DNA from: Patiria miniata
Lineage: Eukaryota; Echinodermata; Asteroidea; Valvatida; Asterinidae
Assembly: GCF_015706575.1 (NCBI RefSeq)
Contig: NW_024037076.1
Location: 14,016,898-14,080,897 of the forward strand
Length of the DNA: 64,000 nt
Direction: 5' to 3'
Shown piece by piece: positions 1 to 11,518 of the stretch. The notes below the pieces were generated by a model. The model saw nothing but the letters and a program-made list of their open reading frames with translations, was not told the DNA's origin and made no database searches. Position numbers and translations under genes: made by a program. Numbering within the stretch: position 1 is the first letter of the stretch; each line of letters opens with the position of its first letter.

Positions 1-1949
1 TGCACTGTACAGACTGAGCAGTTATTCCTATGGGCATTTTTTTTTCTTGCCCACAAAAAATTACGGACCCTAGTCACCCTACCCAATAAAAACACGGTTC
101 CCACCATGTACCTTACAAGTTTCAAGGATAAACATTCATGTCTCCACAACCATGATTTTAACAACACCTTGTACGATCAAGTACTGCCTACAAGGGTCCC
201 ATGCGCATTTTCATGAATGACAGCGACCCCGGCTCAAGGATGAGTCACCCACCGCAATGGCTGTCCCCAACGCAGCCTATCGGCAGTGGCATTAAACGGT
301 TGCACAGTAGCCACTGTGTAAACTGCTCCATATTATCCTTTCACACCTGCACGGATGGAGGGTGAACCAGGCAGGCACACACTCTGAACAGAAACCTTGT
401 TGTTTAAACGGCCGTTTCATGCATTGTGGAAAATCATGTGAGTACTTTTGCCAGATCTTTGGGGTTTTATCTGATTTGGTGGGACGCTCAACAATATTCA
501 CATTTCATAACAATACCCGTCTTGTTTTCGATTCTGCTCATGAACACGTGTATAGCTGGCAGGCAAAGTATGGCATTACGTGTAGTGTGTGTGCATTTTG
601 ATTATAATAAAACAATTTTTTTCTGATGATAAAACCAAATATTTCTCATAGCACTGTACAGCTCACAAGCCTACGGCAATAACGTGCTGGAAAGCTTACC
701 GCACCTGAAGATGCTTGTTTGCTTGGGTTTCACCACATATTTCTGTTGTGACCCCACTTTTACTGAAACAGCAAATCTTTGTTTCTTTCGACTGAAGACT
801 AAAGGACAAATGATAACACTCTTTGAACAGGACTAGCATGCTCGGAAACCGCATTCATCGGAAAGTTGTTGATTGATGTCTTTTCCATTCAAATCATTGT
901 TCTGTGCTCTTTCAAATTCGCGTGTAAAAATAAAACATTAGGATGGGATTTTCCAAGATTTATCTAGATTTGTGGACTTTTGAAAAAGCCCCACACGTAA
1001 ATTTAATGAGAATTTTCATCACTTTTTGTTTTCTTTTTGGGTCAAGATTTCTATTAAAAATTTGCAATGGGCAGTTGGTAGTGCCTTTTTTAAGGCATGT
1101 ACATTATGTACTGTAGATAGACTCCTTGTTGTTTGGAGCCCTGCCAAATATTTTTCATGGACTTTTTGATGTATCCCAATTCCTATTTTATTTAAGTTAA
1201 TTTAAATGATTTTTTTTTTAAACATTCTTACATTGTACATGTGTACTCTTAATATTGTAATTTATTTTAATAGTAGTTTTGTGTGAGCTGGGATCCATGG
1301 GAGATCAGTGAGTTTTTCTCACAGAATGGATCACCCAGGATAAATAACAAATAGATAAATAAATAAGTAAATCCCCAGTCTAAAGCATGCATTATGTACT
1401 ACACCTTTCTCCATTGAAATCTACATTTTATTTTTCCCCATGGATGGAGAATGGGAAAGACATCTGCATCCTTAGAAACTGCGTCATCCGAAAACTCTCA
1501 CAGCTAGCCTCCATTTTTTCCCCTTTCAAATTATTGTTTCAAGTCAATATTTTCTTTCCATACACATGTATCTGTGCTCCACCAGAGGTACAAGCAAACA
1601 TTAAGATGTACTACAACTTCCTTAGTGGAAACGTAGATTTTATTTGGCTCGTGGACGGAGACAGGAAAAGACATCTCACTATGACATCACCAAGATTACG
1701 TCCCAGGAGACGCCAGATAGACACCCTGTGTACACAAATTGATCATTTATTTTTCATTCTTTCTTCTTTCTTTTCTCTGGTTTGATGGTGAGAGACCATT
1801 AGTGAGTCATCTGTGCTTGCTCACTGTGTGCAAATAATCTGCCTGATTAATGATTGCTATGGCCGGCGGGATTCATTCACTCCATGTTCACACCTACGTG
1901 TACGTACACAGGCTTGCATAGTAAACCTACTCTATAGGACCTTTCATTC
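1..1949. other. no gene seen; possible non-LTR element tail
   Basis: I see no supported coding exon here; the open frames are short and lack recognisable domains. Around 1130-1376 an AT-rich stretch ends in a run of aaataaata-like repeats (about 1342-1376), which looks like the 3' end of a non-LTR retrotransposon or SINE. The family cannot be named from this tail alone. Confidence 0.4.
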
Positions 1950-2595
1950 TATCCAAAATGTCTTTGTTGGCTCTGGGTATGGAGATTTCAGGAACCCCTT
2001 TACAATGGCAAGAATCCAACACAGCATCTACACAGCTCCGGTGCTCTACGGGGAAAATCCAACCCCGGGTTGGTGGTGGTGGGGGGGGGGGGGATCTACC
2101 CAGCTACAAAATTCAAAATCTACAGCCCAACCCCATGTAGGCACCGCGTTAGTGTGAACGATATGCCTTTCACACTGTCCAAAATCTGTTTCTGGAGACA
2201 GAGATTTCGGAAACCCCTTTTACATTAGCAAGAATCAAATACAGCATCTACACAGGCCCGGCGCACTACGGAAAAAAATCCAACCCGGAGTTGGTGGGGG
2301 TGGGGGAGATCTACCCAGCTACAAAATTAGAAATCTACAGCCGAACCCCTTGTAGCCACCGCGTTAGTGTCCAAAATCTCTTTGTTGGTTCTGGGGACGG
2401 AGATTTCGGGAATCCCTTTTACATCAGCAAGAATCAAACGCAACATCTACACAGGTCCAGCACTCTACGGGTAAAATCCAACCCAGAGTTGGTGGGGGTG
2501 GGGGGATGGGGGGGGGGGGATCGACCCGGCTACAAAATTCATAATCTACAATCGAACCCATGTTGACACCGCATTAGTGTGAACAGCATGCCTTT
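1950..2595. repeat. tandem repeat O, three units of about 190-226 bp
   Basis: Three head-to-tail units start near 1951, 2178 and 2370. Each runs from a tccaaaatctcttt-type start through 'tacaaaattcaaaatctaca' and ends at 'accgcgttagtgt'. Each unit carries a G-rich tract whose length varies; in units 1 and 3 it includes uninterrupted runs of nine or more G. The unequal unit lengths and G runs make local assembly errors likely. Confidence 0.8.
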
Positions 2596-3391
2596 GATAA
2601 TTCAAACCTCAAGGGAACAGGTTCAAAATTTGACTTAAGCAGTGTTTTGAGTTAAGCAGGGTTGTGTATATTATTGTTATGTACTGAAGGGAATGGATTC
2701 TTTGTTTGACTAAATAACAATTGTTTTGAGTTATCAGAGTTTGACTTATCGAGATTTCACTGTATGTGAAAGTAATAGGTTTTGTGCACCACAGTGCAAA
2801 AGTGCAGTGTGTTCCTAACGTTTGAAAAGGTTGAATTTAGAATCGGACCATTGTCCTTCATATGTTACAATCATCATTTGTTCCCACACACGTAAATGTA
2901 GGTTTCAAGTTGGTCCATGGTTTGCACGTAGCCAACTGGTAGCTGATAAAGTGGAAACTGCATGGTTGAATGATCACACACTCTGTGACAATACAGTGTA
3001 TTTATTTGGTTGAACTTTGACAACTGCTGTGTCAAAAAAAGTTCACGTGATATGGTTGACAGCCTCCAGACAATAGTGTGGTTCCTGTACCCTGAAAAGG
3101 AATCTACGTGTGTATGTGGACTACTTGAGGAAAACTTTAATTGCGTATCGTTGATCTATAGATGTCTATTGTGAGTACAATTGACTTGGTATTTGTTATA
3201 AGATTCTGACAAGATTTTCATATATTTGATCAGAGTTACTACTGGTAGTTAGTGGCCTTTTAGCTGAGTTAATGTTCCAGTATTCATCAGTTCATGTACA
3301 TGAAATAGTTGTACATGTACCGTATGCACACAAATTAAAAAATATTTCCATTTATTTCAATTGCAAGTATGATTTATTTCTCTTGTTGCAG
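2596..3391. other. no gene seen
   Basis: AT-rich sequence with scattered tacatgtac palindromes (for example near 3296-3320). I recognise no coding or repeat family. Confidence 0.4.
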
Positions 3392-3542
3392 CATGTAGCC
3401 GTTTAATGATTAACTTGTGGATCGTCTACGCGGCGCGTCTTGATGGCTCGCTAGTGTTTTCTCTACAGCTTCCTTCCTGTTCCTGTCCGACGTTGACTGT
3501 CTGCTAGTTTGTGGAGTGGTCTGTGTACTCTGTTAAGTAAAG
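3392..3542 (+). other. candidate non-coding (5' UTR) exon
   Basis: A pyrimidine-rich tract ending in ttgttgcag abuts a 151-nt segment that is more GC-rich than its surroundings and ends at aag|gtaagc, a near-consensus donor. All three forward frames contain stops, so if it is an exon it is untranslated. It lies about 14 kb upstream of the first coding exon of the NSP-family gene and could be its 5' leader, but nothing links the two directly. It could also be a chance pairing of splice signals. Confidence 0.3.
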
Positions 3543-4035
3543 GTAAGCAGATTACACTTTAGAGAATGTTTTTGATGAAGGCATTGTACCGGTAGTTTCG
3601 GCGTCAGGGAAAAATGTTAAGTATCCGTACACATATCCGTATGGCATCACAGGGGGATGTATGCATACGTGATGGTTTATTCAATATTCAGTTTGGGCAT
3701 CGCGAATAAACACATAAAAAATTACTGTAGAAATACATGTTGCACCATTGAATGTCTATCCAACTTATAACCTTGGAGGTTAAAATTTAACATTTGAAAA
3801 CTAAAAATGGAGTTGTGAGGTGTATTTTCACGTATAGAGAAGCCTTTGTGCATGAACTTGAGGTTGAAAACACCATACATGTAAATGTATTCTTGGAAGT
3901 ATCATTTATTTGAGAGGAATGTAATGTGCCACACCTTTGTGGTAACCAGTTGCATAAAATGTGGGTAGTTTTTGGAAAAAACTGGAGCCACTTCAATAAT
4001 CTGTTATCTAAAGCATCGAATAACAAGTTTGTTCT
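3543..4035. other. no gene seen
   Basis: AT-rich, no recognisable feature. Confidence 0.4.
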
Positions 4036-4350
4036 TAAAGATACAGTCCATCATTTTCCAAAAAGTAACTGACGTAATTGTTGTTGAAAAGCATACTTGG
4101 TTTAAAGAGAGTTATGGGACTAAACTCCCATCTAAACGTGTCTCGGATGCTGAATTCAGGCCCAATTCAAAACATGACTCAGCAACGTTTTGATTTGAAA
4201 TTGAGATCCTAGAATATTGTTTTCTGGGAATATACAGCATTTACTGAGCTGAAACTTCATTGGGTTAGTTGTTCAGCACCCTTCCTTAGATTTTGAGTAC
4301 TTTTGTTGCTTCAAACAAACATAATGCACAAATTACAAATGAAGGATGAG
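4036..4350 (-). mobile_element. repeat family I, copy I1 (internally deleted)
   Basis: The reverse complement matches both ends of the fuller copy at 9330-9867, including the stretches around 'gaagaagggtgctgaacaac' and 'cagttactttttgga'. It lacks the GC-rich central part, so this is an internally deleted copy. The family resembles a non-autonomous DNA transposon with weak terminal inverted repeats. Confidence 0.65.
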
Positions 4351-7300
4351 TTCTTTTAGGGTTCACATAAATTAACACTTACTGGTAGAGTAATTTAAGA
4401 AGAGTAAATAAATACGGTTGTATATAAAGTTATAGTAAATAAAGGGAGAAGAAAAGTAACTTCATTGTAAGTTATACCGGTATGTGATTAAAAATTAAAC
4501 TGGAAATTTATTTATACCAAGAAAGGGAAAATGGATGAAAAGAGGAAACAAATTCTAACTGCATGTATACATGTATCTACAGTTTGTAAGACGGTACATA
4601 CATTTACATACATGTACAAGTGAAAAATGAAATAATTTATATGTAGTTTTGATACTTTGCTGTCCTGATTATGTGCATAAACTTCAACTGCTCCAGACAA
4701 ACTTGGCAGAATTAGAAATGCAATTTGTAAACCCAATCCAACCACCCAATCCAACCACAGTCACACCACAGTCAGGCCAGGTACACCTTCTTGTTTGGGG
4801 CGCGTCTATCCTTGGGGTACAATAAACTGCTGGTGTTTACTCTCTTCACACCTTGACAATGGGGGTCACCAGAGGGCTAGACAAACAATAACAACCCCCC
4901 TGTGGTGGGGTTAATGCGGTCTGACAGTTGACCAATGGGTGGAGGGGTTTTCCATTGCAGTTAATAGGTTTCTTTTCTCTTTTTCTCCATTTTTTCATTG
5001 AGGGAGTTGTATATTGTGTATTTTCCATGTTATTTGCTTGTCCCTGTCAGTAATAGGATTAGGGGTGATGGGAATGATTGATGGCGATATTGAGAAAACA
5101 CAATGTGTATTTTTGGTCTTTCGTTGAAACGCCACTACTTGTATGTGGTTAAAATCCACTCTTTGAAATGTGAAGTTCTACTCCTAAAATCTACATTGTG
5201 CATTTGTAAAGCAGTCTGAACATGATAGGGTAGAGAGGAAACTGAATTAGCACATTGACAGAATCACAATTGTAACACTTGATCAATGAAAAGGTAGGGA
5301 AAAAATCATTGGTCTCCTTGGGCCCCAAAACCCCCAAAATACTTGTGTGTCTAGTTACCTCACCCAACCTAGACAATTTCCGCAGCACCTAAATCTTTTT
5401 ATTTAAAAAAAAAATAAACAAAATAAAAAGTTATGGTGCCACCCCCATCGTGCTGCATTTTAAAAAACTTTTTTTTTCATTTTTTGTAAATTGGTTGGCC
5501 AGCAATGCTGTCTTGCGGCGTCATGCAGCGAAGCCTACCGGTATTTTCAGTGCGGCAAATGCAAAATGAACAGTTGATTCACATTACAAATGCATGCAAA
5601 ATTATTTTTAATTAATTGACCAGCATACCATCCTATTTCTTTCTGGCTATAAAATGGGTTGTTTTTTGTTCAAGGTAATAGGAAACACAACATGTTATCT
5701 TGGCCTTACTGCAACTTTCTCGGACAATTATAATTTTAACTTAAATACACACTTGTGATTGGGATCAAGAAAATAAGGTTGAAGGACCAAGGTTCCGTCG
5801 TTTCATGATAAATTGATTGATTGATTTTTGTCAACTTCAACCTTATTTTCTGAAAGTAGGTTAATTTTGTGCGGTCTACTGATCAAGGTTCTCACATGAA
5901 CGCCTGAAAAAAAACGAGAACAAAACATCACTTCAAATATGATTGAAGACTTAGCATTGTGGTATCACTCTCAGTATCGGTATCGATCGGCTGAGCTTTA
6001 CACAATGTATTGAATATCAAAGGAGAACACGTACACAGGAGTAATGACCCATACCAGGAATTGAGTCTAAATTTCAGATGTTATTCCGTTGTCCGTACCC
6101 TATTTTTTTCCCCTTCAATTCCCCCCTCCAATATTCTGCACTGTTTGTTGCTCACTGATTTTACATTCAGAAACCAAAGCTGGCTGTGACCTTTCAGTGA
6201 AAATCCCAACACCGCAAATTGTTCGCATTCTTTGGCGAAATATCAATTTTTGTACAAAACCCCATTAATTCCAGGAACACCACCTTTCACACAGAACAAA
6301 GGGACGCACACGCCCACCCAGACACCTTTACGTGCGCACACTGACACTGCTGATCAATATGAGTTTGAACAGACGGCAGACTTCCGGTGTGTACATTTTG
6401 ATTAAGCGTGTCAATATTGCGTACTTCGGACAGGACAAAACATGTTTGAGATTGGTCTGTTGGAGTGCGATCATTTGCCAATACTTATGAATAACCTGGC
6501 ATTGGTGGGGTCACGTATTGCCCTTCAACCAGTCATACCACATGAAGTTTCATCACTACCAACTTCAATTTTCATAGATAATTTTACAGATATTTTTTTT
6601 CAATTTGGTGGTAACTTCGTCCGTTTGGAACCATCTGGACCACATGTATTTCCCATTGCAGATTGGATTCTGTACAGTTTCGTTACTCACTGTTGTTTTG
6701 CCTTGACTGTATAAATATTTTTGCCAAAAAAAAAGTAACCATATTGTTGTAGCGAACCAGAACTGCGCACACAACCACTCTAATATTTGTGCAGCAAGTT
6801 CAACGTTGTGACTGGTATGCAAGACTTGTTAAAACCGACACCAATTGGGGGAGCTGCCCAGCGCCGTGTTTTTGAGGCAATACCAACAGGCATGCGAACT
6901 TTGCTGTGAGGTCATCGGCTACAGTCAACAAGAGTACATCTGTGTCGCTGGGAAAATACCCTGCCCAAGATAGACCCAGCTGAACGGCCCAGCAGGGAGT
7001 CGCCGAACACTGCCATGTGATTGAACCTGGACAGGCCTGGAACTGATTTTCTCAATTGATGTACCAGATTTTCCAGGGTCGTGGCCAAGTTCAGACACTT
7101 ATGGGAGACATGCTGTTGGTGCGAAAGACATTACTTTTTTATTTATAAGCATGAGAAGAAGTGCTTCTATTTTTCTGGTTGTATAACAGACCACGTGATT
7201 TAAAACTTTTCACAAGAAAACTGAGACAATCATCAATGCTTGAATGATTACTTGGAAGTTGCGGTGTTTTTTTTTACAATATATATATGTACATTGTATG

Positions 7301-9329
7301 TTTGACCTACAATGTATCTTGCATGACTGATGTCTAAACATTTTGGAAAAACATGATTCCAGTCGAAAAATATCCTTTTGAGAGAACTGGATGAACGTCC
7401 GTGGGAAGTCTTTTGTGATAATTGTTTCTGAAGGGCACTTCATCAGACGTGTTGAACCAAAGTCACTTACACATACAAGTTCTCAGGCAGTTGACTTGTC
7501 AAACATCGGACCTACTTGTACTTGTCCATATTTACTGCAAGATCAACGGAGACCCATGGCCATGGACTTAATTCTGCCAGTACCTGCATCATTTGTATTG
7601 CCGAAAGCAATGTAAGGACAAATGGTAAAAGAGAACCGGAACAGAATTGCTATCTACATGTAGGTTCAAATGAGGTCAAATACGTACCTCCTCTACAGTG
7701 GAGATTTCCTCGATTTCCCCAAAAGCGTGTTTGCTCAACCGTCAAATGCAAACTTTTGGACGAGTTTCAAAGTGCGTGGCTGTGCCAATACAATCTGGTG
7801 TATTCGTCTGTCATGCAAATGAGATCGGTCGGTACATACGGTATCAACGTTCTTGTCAGCTGTGGATAGTCTATGGTCTCTGAGTTTCAGACTTGTCGTT
7901 GGATTTGTATGGATCGGAACTTTTGTGCTGTCAGTGTCAAGTTCTGCATCAAGTTTAGATTCGTGTTTGCTGGGTCTGGTACGTATAGCTGCCAGGTTTG
8001 TCATCGGAGGGTACTTGATTTTAATCAAGTTTGAGATTCAGCATGGAGAGACCAGGATATCATCGGTCCAATACATGGTCCTATGCCAGCCGGGCTCCCA
8101 GTGTATTCAGAGCAACAGGTACGTACATGTGTTAGGGCTGTAGATTTTCGAATAATGTAGTATTCGATTAGTTGAAACTCACCAATCACGTTCTACACCC
8201 CCCAGCTGCAACTGCAACTAAAAGTGCGCACAAAGCACGCCAGTTAAAACTTGTGTGAGGCGAGCTATCTTACGATTGTATTTTGCAGTATTTTATAACT
8301 GTTTGAAAGGGTTTTAATATGCTAAAAGGATAGGAACAATGAAGTGCATGCCGTGGACAAAAAAAAGTTCTAAAGACAAAACACGACAAAGCGAGGCGCA
8401 TCTGACAATAAAGCACCGAACATTACGATTAAAATAACGTAAAAGTCATGTGTGCATAAGTAGTTGGTTTTTTTTCAGAATATTTACATTTTTTTCAGAA
8501 TATTCAAACTGGCAAAAAGCTAACATGTGTCTCTACTGTGTAAAATATACTGGCTGTTTTTCTTGCCGTTGTTTTTCTTTTGTCCACTCTCTTATTTTCA
8601 AAGTGTGAAAATTCACTCTTTCACAAACTTTGCAGATATACTCCCAACAACTGACACGCACGTGCTGTGTGCTGTCAGTTCCTGAAAACCTCACAAACTG
8701 ACAAGCGGGTGTGCGCACGCATTTCGTACACTGACACTCTAAAGAATAATTTTGGTTTTCAAGGACAGTGAGACACCAGCGTGTGGCGGAAATACAATTC
8801 GGAGAAAAATTGCTTTGAAAGGTTTGACACGAATTTACTCCATTTGCATACTTGGGGGCTTACATGAAAATTTAATTAAAAACCTTTTTACTGGTGAAAT
8901 TAAGACTGGTTTCAATTTGTGAAATTGTACGAGGTGTGTGCATGTACATATTGTATTGGGTGTCTGTTCATGAAAACCAAAATAATGCGATTCTGTAAAG
9001 TACTAGCGCGTGCTGAGTACTCACGCGCAACCGAGTGTCAGTTTGTGGTGTCGGTAACAAAATTAGAGCAAAAGTTGTTCCATTGAATACATAGAGTTTT
9101 TATTTGAGTCTCCACTGGATTGATTCTTCCTTTTTTTTCCCAGAGTATTTCAATCTAAAATGAGATTTTCACTCTAAATCCTCCGGTCTCTAGTTTCACT
9201 CTTTGAAAAAATAGAAAGCAGGATGAGTGTTTTGAGTTGCTGTTCATCCTTGAATATTGCATTTATAATCCTCTGTAGGATTATTTGGAATCCACACCAT
9301 AAAATCTCTGAAGATGATTATCTTTAGTT
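4351..9329. other. long gene-free stretch
   Basis: No supported coding exon in about 5 kb. A short hairpin lies at 5768-5852, with arms around aagaaaataaggttgaag and its complement. Near 8130-8180 a tagggctgtagattttcgaata-like stretch with a small hairpin may be an old MITE end. Frames around 7516-8143 are open for up to about 117 codons and one ends before a gtacgt donor-like site near 8119, but no domain is recognisable. Confidence 0.4.
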
Positions 9330-9867
9330 AAAGGTATTCCATCATTTGTAATTTTTGCATTTTGCTCGTTTGAAGCAACAAACTTGCTCAAAATCTAAAG
9401 AAGGGTGCTGAACAACTAACCTGATGAGGTTTCAGCTCAGCTTCAGCTGTATATTCCGAGAAAAACAGCATTCTAGGATCTCGATTTCAAATCAAAAGTT
9501 GCTGAATCATGTTTTGAATTGGGACTGAATTCAGCATCCGAGACACGTTCTCACTGAGCTGATTGCAGCTACGCGATGTCGTGCACCGATCCGACGAATT
9601 ATAGCAACCGCGCGCACGTGTGCGTCGTGTCAATGCTTGCGCGCGCTTCACCGAATAAAAAACGAACTACTTCAACGGAAATTTCCAACCGTGCATCTTA
9701 AGACGCAACATTGGAAAGGGCTTCTTTCGTTGATTTCTTCAAAATGCCAGAAAGAATAATTTCACAGGGAGTTTAGTCCCCTTACTGTCTTTCAACCAAG
9801 TATGTTTTTCAACACTAATTACGTCAGTTACTTTTTGGATAGCTGCAAATTATGGGCTGTAGCTTTT
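9330..9867 (+). mobile_element. repeat family I, copy I2 (fullest copy)
   Basis: About 540 bp starting aaggtattccatcatttg and ending near atgggctgtagctttt; the two ends are imperfect inverted repeats. Relatives lie at 4036-4350 (reverse), 38018-38405 and 39845-39990 (forward). The centre, around 9590-9660, is rich in cgcgcg dinucleotides. No open reading frame is present, so it is a non-autonomous element. Confidence 0.7.
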
Positions 9868-10971
9868 ACACTAATAACAGCTTTAGAAAGTTGTAAGTAT
9901 TTTTCTAAGTTTGAGGGCTTTAATTGAAATGTACAATATTGTAAATGTATGTATTTACATATATGATGTTTTTAATAAACCTAGTGGGGTTGTGGCAGCT
10001 GATAAATAATGGTCCTTGTTCTTGGCCATGCCCCTCCATTCTTTTAGTTTACATACATAAAAACACTGTAACCATTGGATAACGGCACTTTCATTTCCTA
10101 ATCCCTCGTTGAGATTCCATTTGTCACACCAACTCGCTCATCTCCTCTCAATTTGTAAGAATGTCACGGCAGACACACGTAACCTTGGTAGGGGCATAAA
10201 TTCAATTGCAGAAGTAATAAAATTATCTTGAGGCAGAGAATGCTTTCGGAATTACCCCTCATATATATGTCTCGATCACTCTACCTCTCACCAGATAACC
10301 ATATAAGGCCTGGCCAGGTACAGAGACTTATCGTCTGACAATCACCAGAAACAACATCACTAGATTACTGCAAAAACAAATACTGCGATCATATCGGGCA
10401 CCGAGTAGTGATGGCAGCCGGTCAATATTTTTACATTTTGGAATTTCCAAATGAGCATTATGTCTAGGAAATATTCCTCCGTTTTATTTTGTGGTCGTTT
10501 ATCATCGTTCTAGGTTTGAGGAAGGACATTTTGGGTGCGGACATTTTCTGTTCATCTTGGCTCCCATATGTCGTGAGTTGTATTGCCATCTGCCCATTGA
10601 GGTTGGGTATCCATAAAAAAAATTTGGTTTGTTTTGATGAATGATCTCCAATGTGGAGTGGTTTGTGCAGCATTTTAATGGTTGGACTGCATTCCGATAG
10701 GCACCACACATTCCATAAGATTGACGAAAAAGTTGGCAGCCATGCATATCCTTAGCATTGTACATGTAGCTGCACCTTCCCTTTGGGATGCTAAAAAATA
10801 TGTCAGTCCGGGGACTTGATTGATGTTGACAATGAGTTAAACTGAAGGGAGCGATCTGAGAGATGTTTGTTATTTTTTAGTTTGGTTAGTCGTTGTACAT
10901 GAATTCATATAGTTTTATGACTAGTGCTAGAGGACAGACTACGTTTTTGAGACCTTTACATTGTGTATTAG
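9868..10971. other. no gene seen
   Basis: No recognisable exon or repeat. Minus-strand frames at 10464-10765 are 81-87 codons long but match no family I know. Confidence 0.4.
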
Positions 10972-11518
10972 CATAGAGAAAGGGTACTCAATATTTTAAA
11001 GAGGTTGTGAAATGCTCGAAGACATTTCGGTCATTTTTCGGGTATATGTAGCCTAAGGTGTGATGAAATAAAAATGACTATTGTGTCTGTCATGAAATGA
11101 GTACAAAAGGTACTTTTAAGAGCCGTTTTTCAGGTCCTGTTTCGACCCGAACGTGCAATTTGTGTAAAAGTCGTCGTTGGGGGCAGCAAACAAAACATAG
11201 TTAATCGTGACGTAATAAACAGGACTCGTTTATACTACGCTGCATCGGGAGTCCTGTTTAGTACGTCACAATTTACTATGTTTTGTTTGCTGCCCCCAAC
11301 GACGACTTTTACACAAATTGCACGTTCGGGTTGAAACAGGACCTGAAAAACAGCTCTCAAAAGTACCTTTGTACTCATTTCATGACAGACACAATAGTCG
11401 TTTTTATTTCATCACACCTTAGGCTACATATACCCGAAAAAAGACAGAAATGTCTTCGAGCATTCCACAACCTCTTTAAATTGCGCACAGTACTGCACAC
11501 ATGTCCCTTTCTCTACTG
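10972..11518. mobile_element. foldback element H with arms of about 255 bp
   Basis: The left arm (10972-11227) and right arm (11249-11518) are near-perfect reverse complements separated by only 21 nt. Paired landmarks are gtgacgta at the loop, 'gctgcccccaacgacgactt' mid-arm and cctctttaaa plus ccctttctcta at the outer ends. The element has no coding capacity. If transcribed it would form a very long double-stranded RNA. Confidence 0.9.

Noticed and set aside
7516-8143. Overlapping frames of 96-117 codons on the plus strand
   Set aside because: A hydrophobic stretch is present but there is no recognisable domain, and frame use does not follow any splice pattern.
10464-10765. Minus-strand frames that looked faintly like a Cys/His-containing transposase
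   Set aside because: Too short, no catalytic residues or known motif that I can identify, no flanking inverted repeats.
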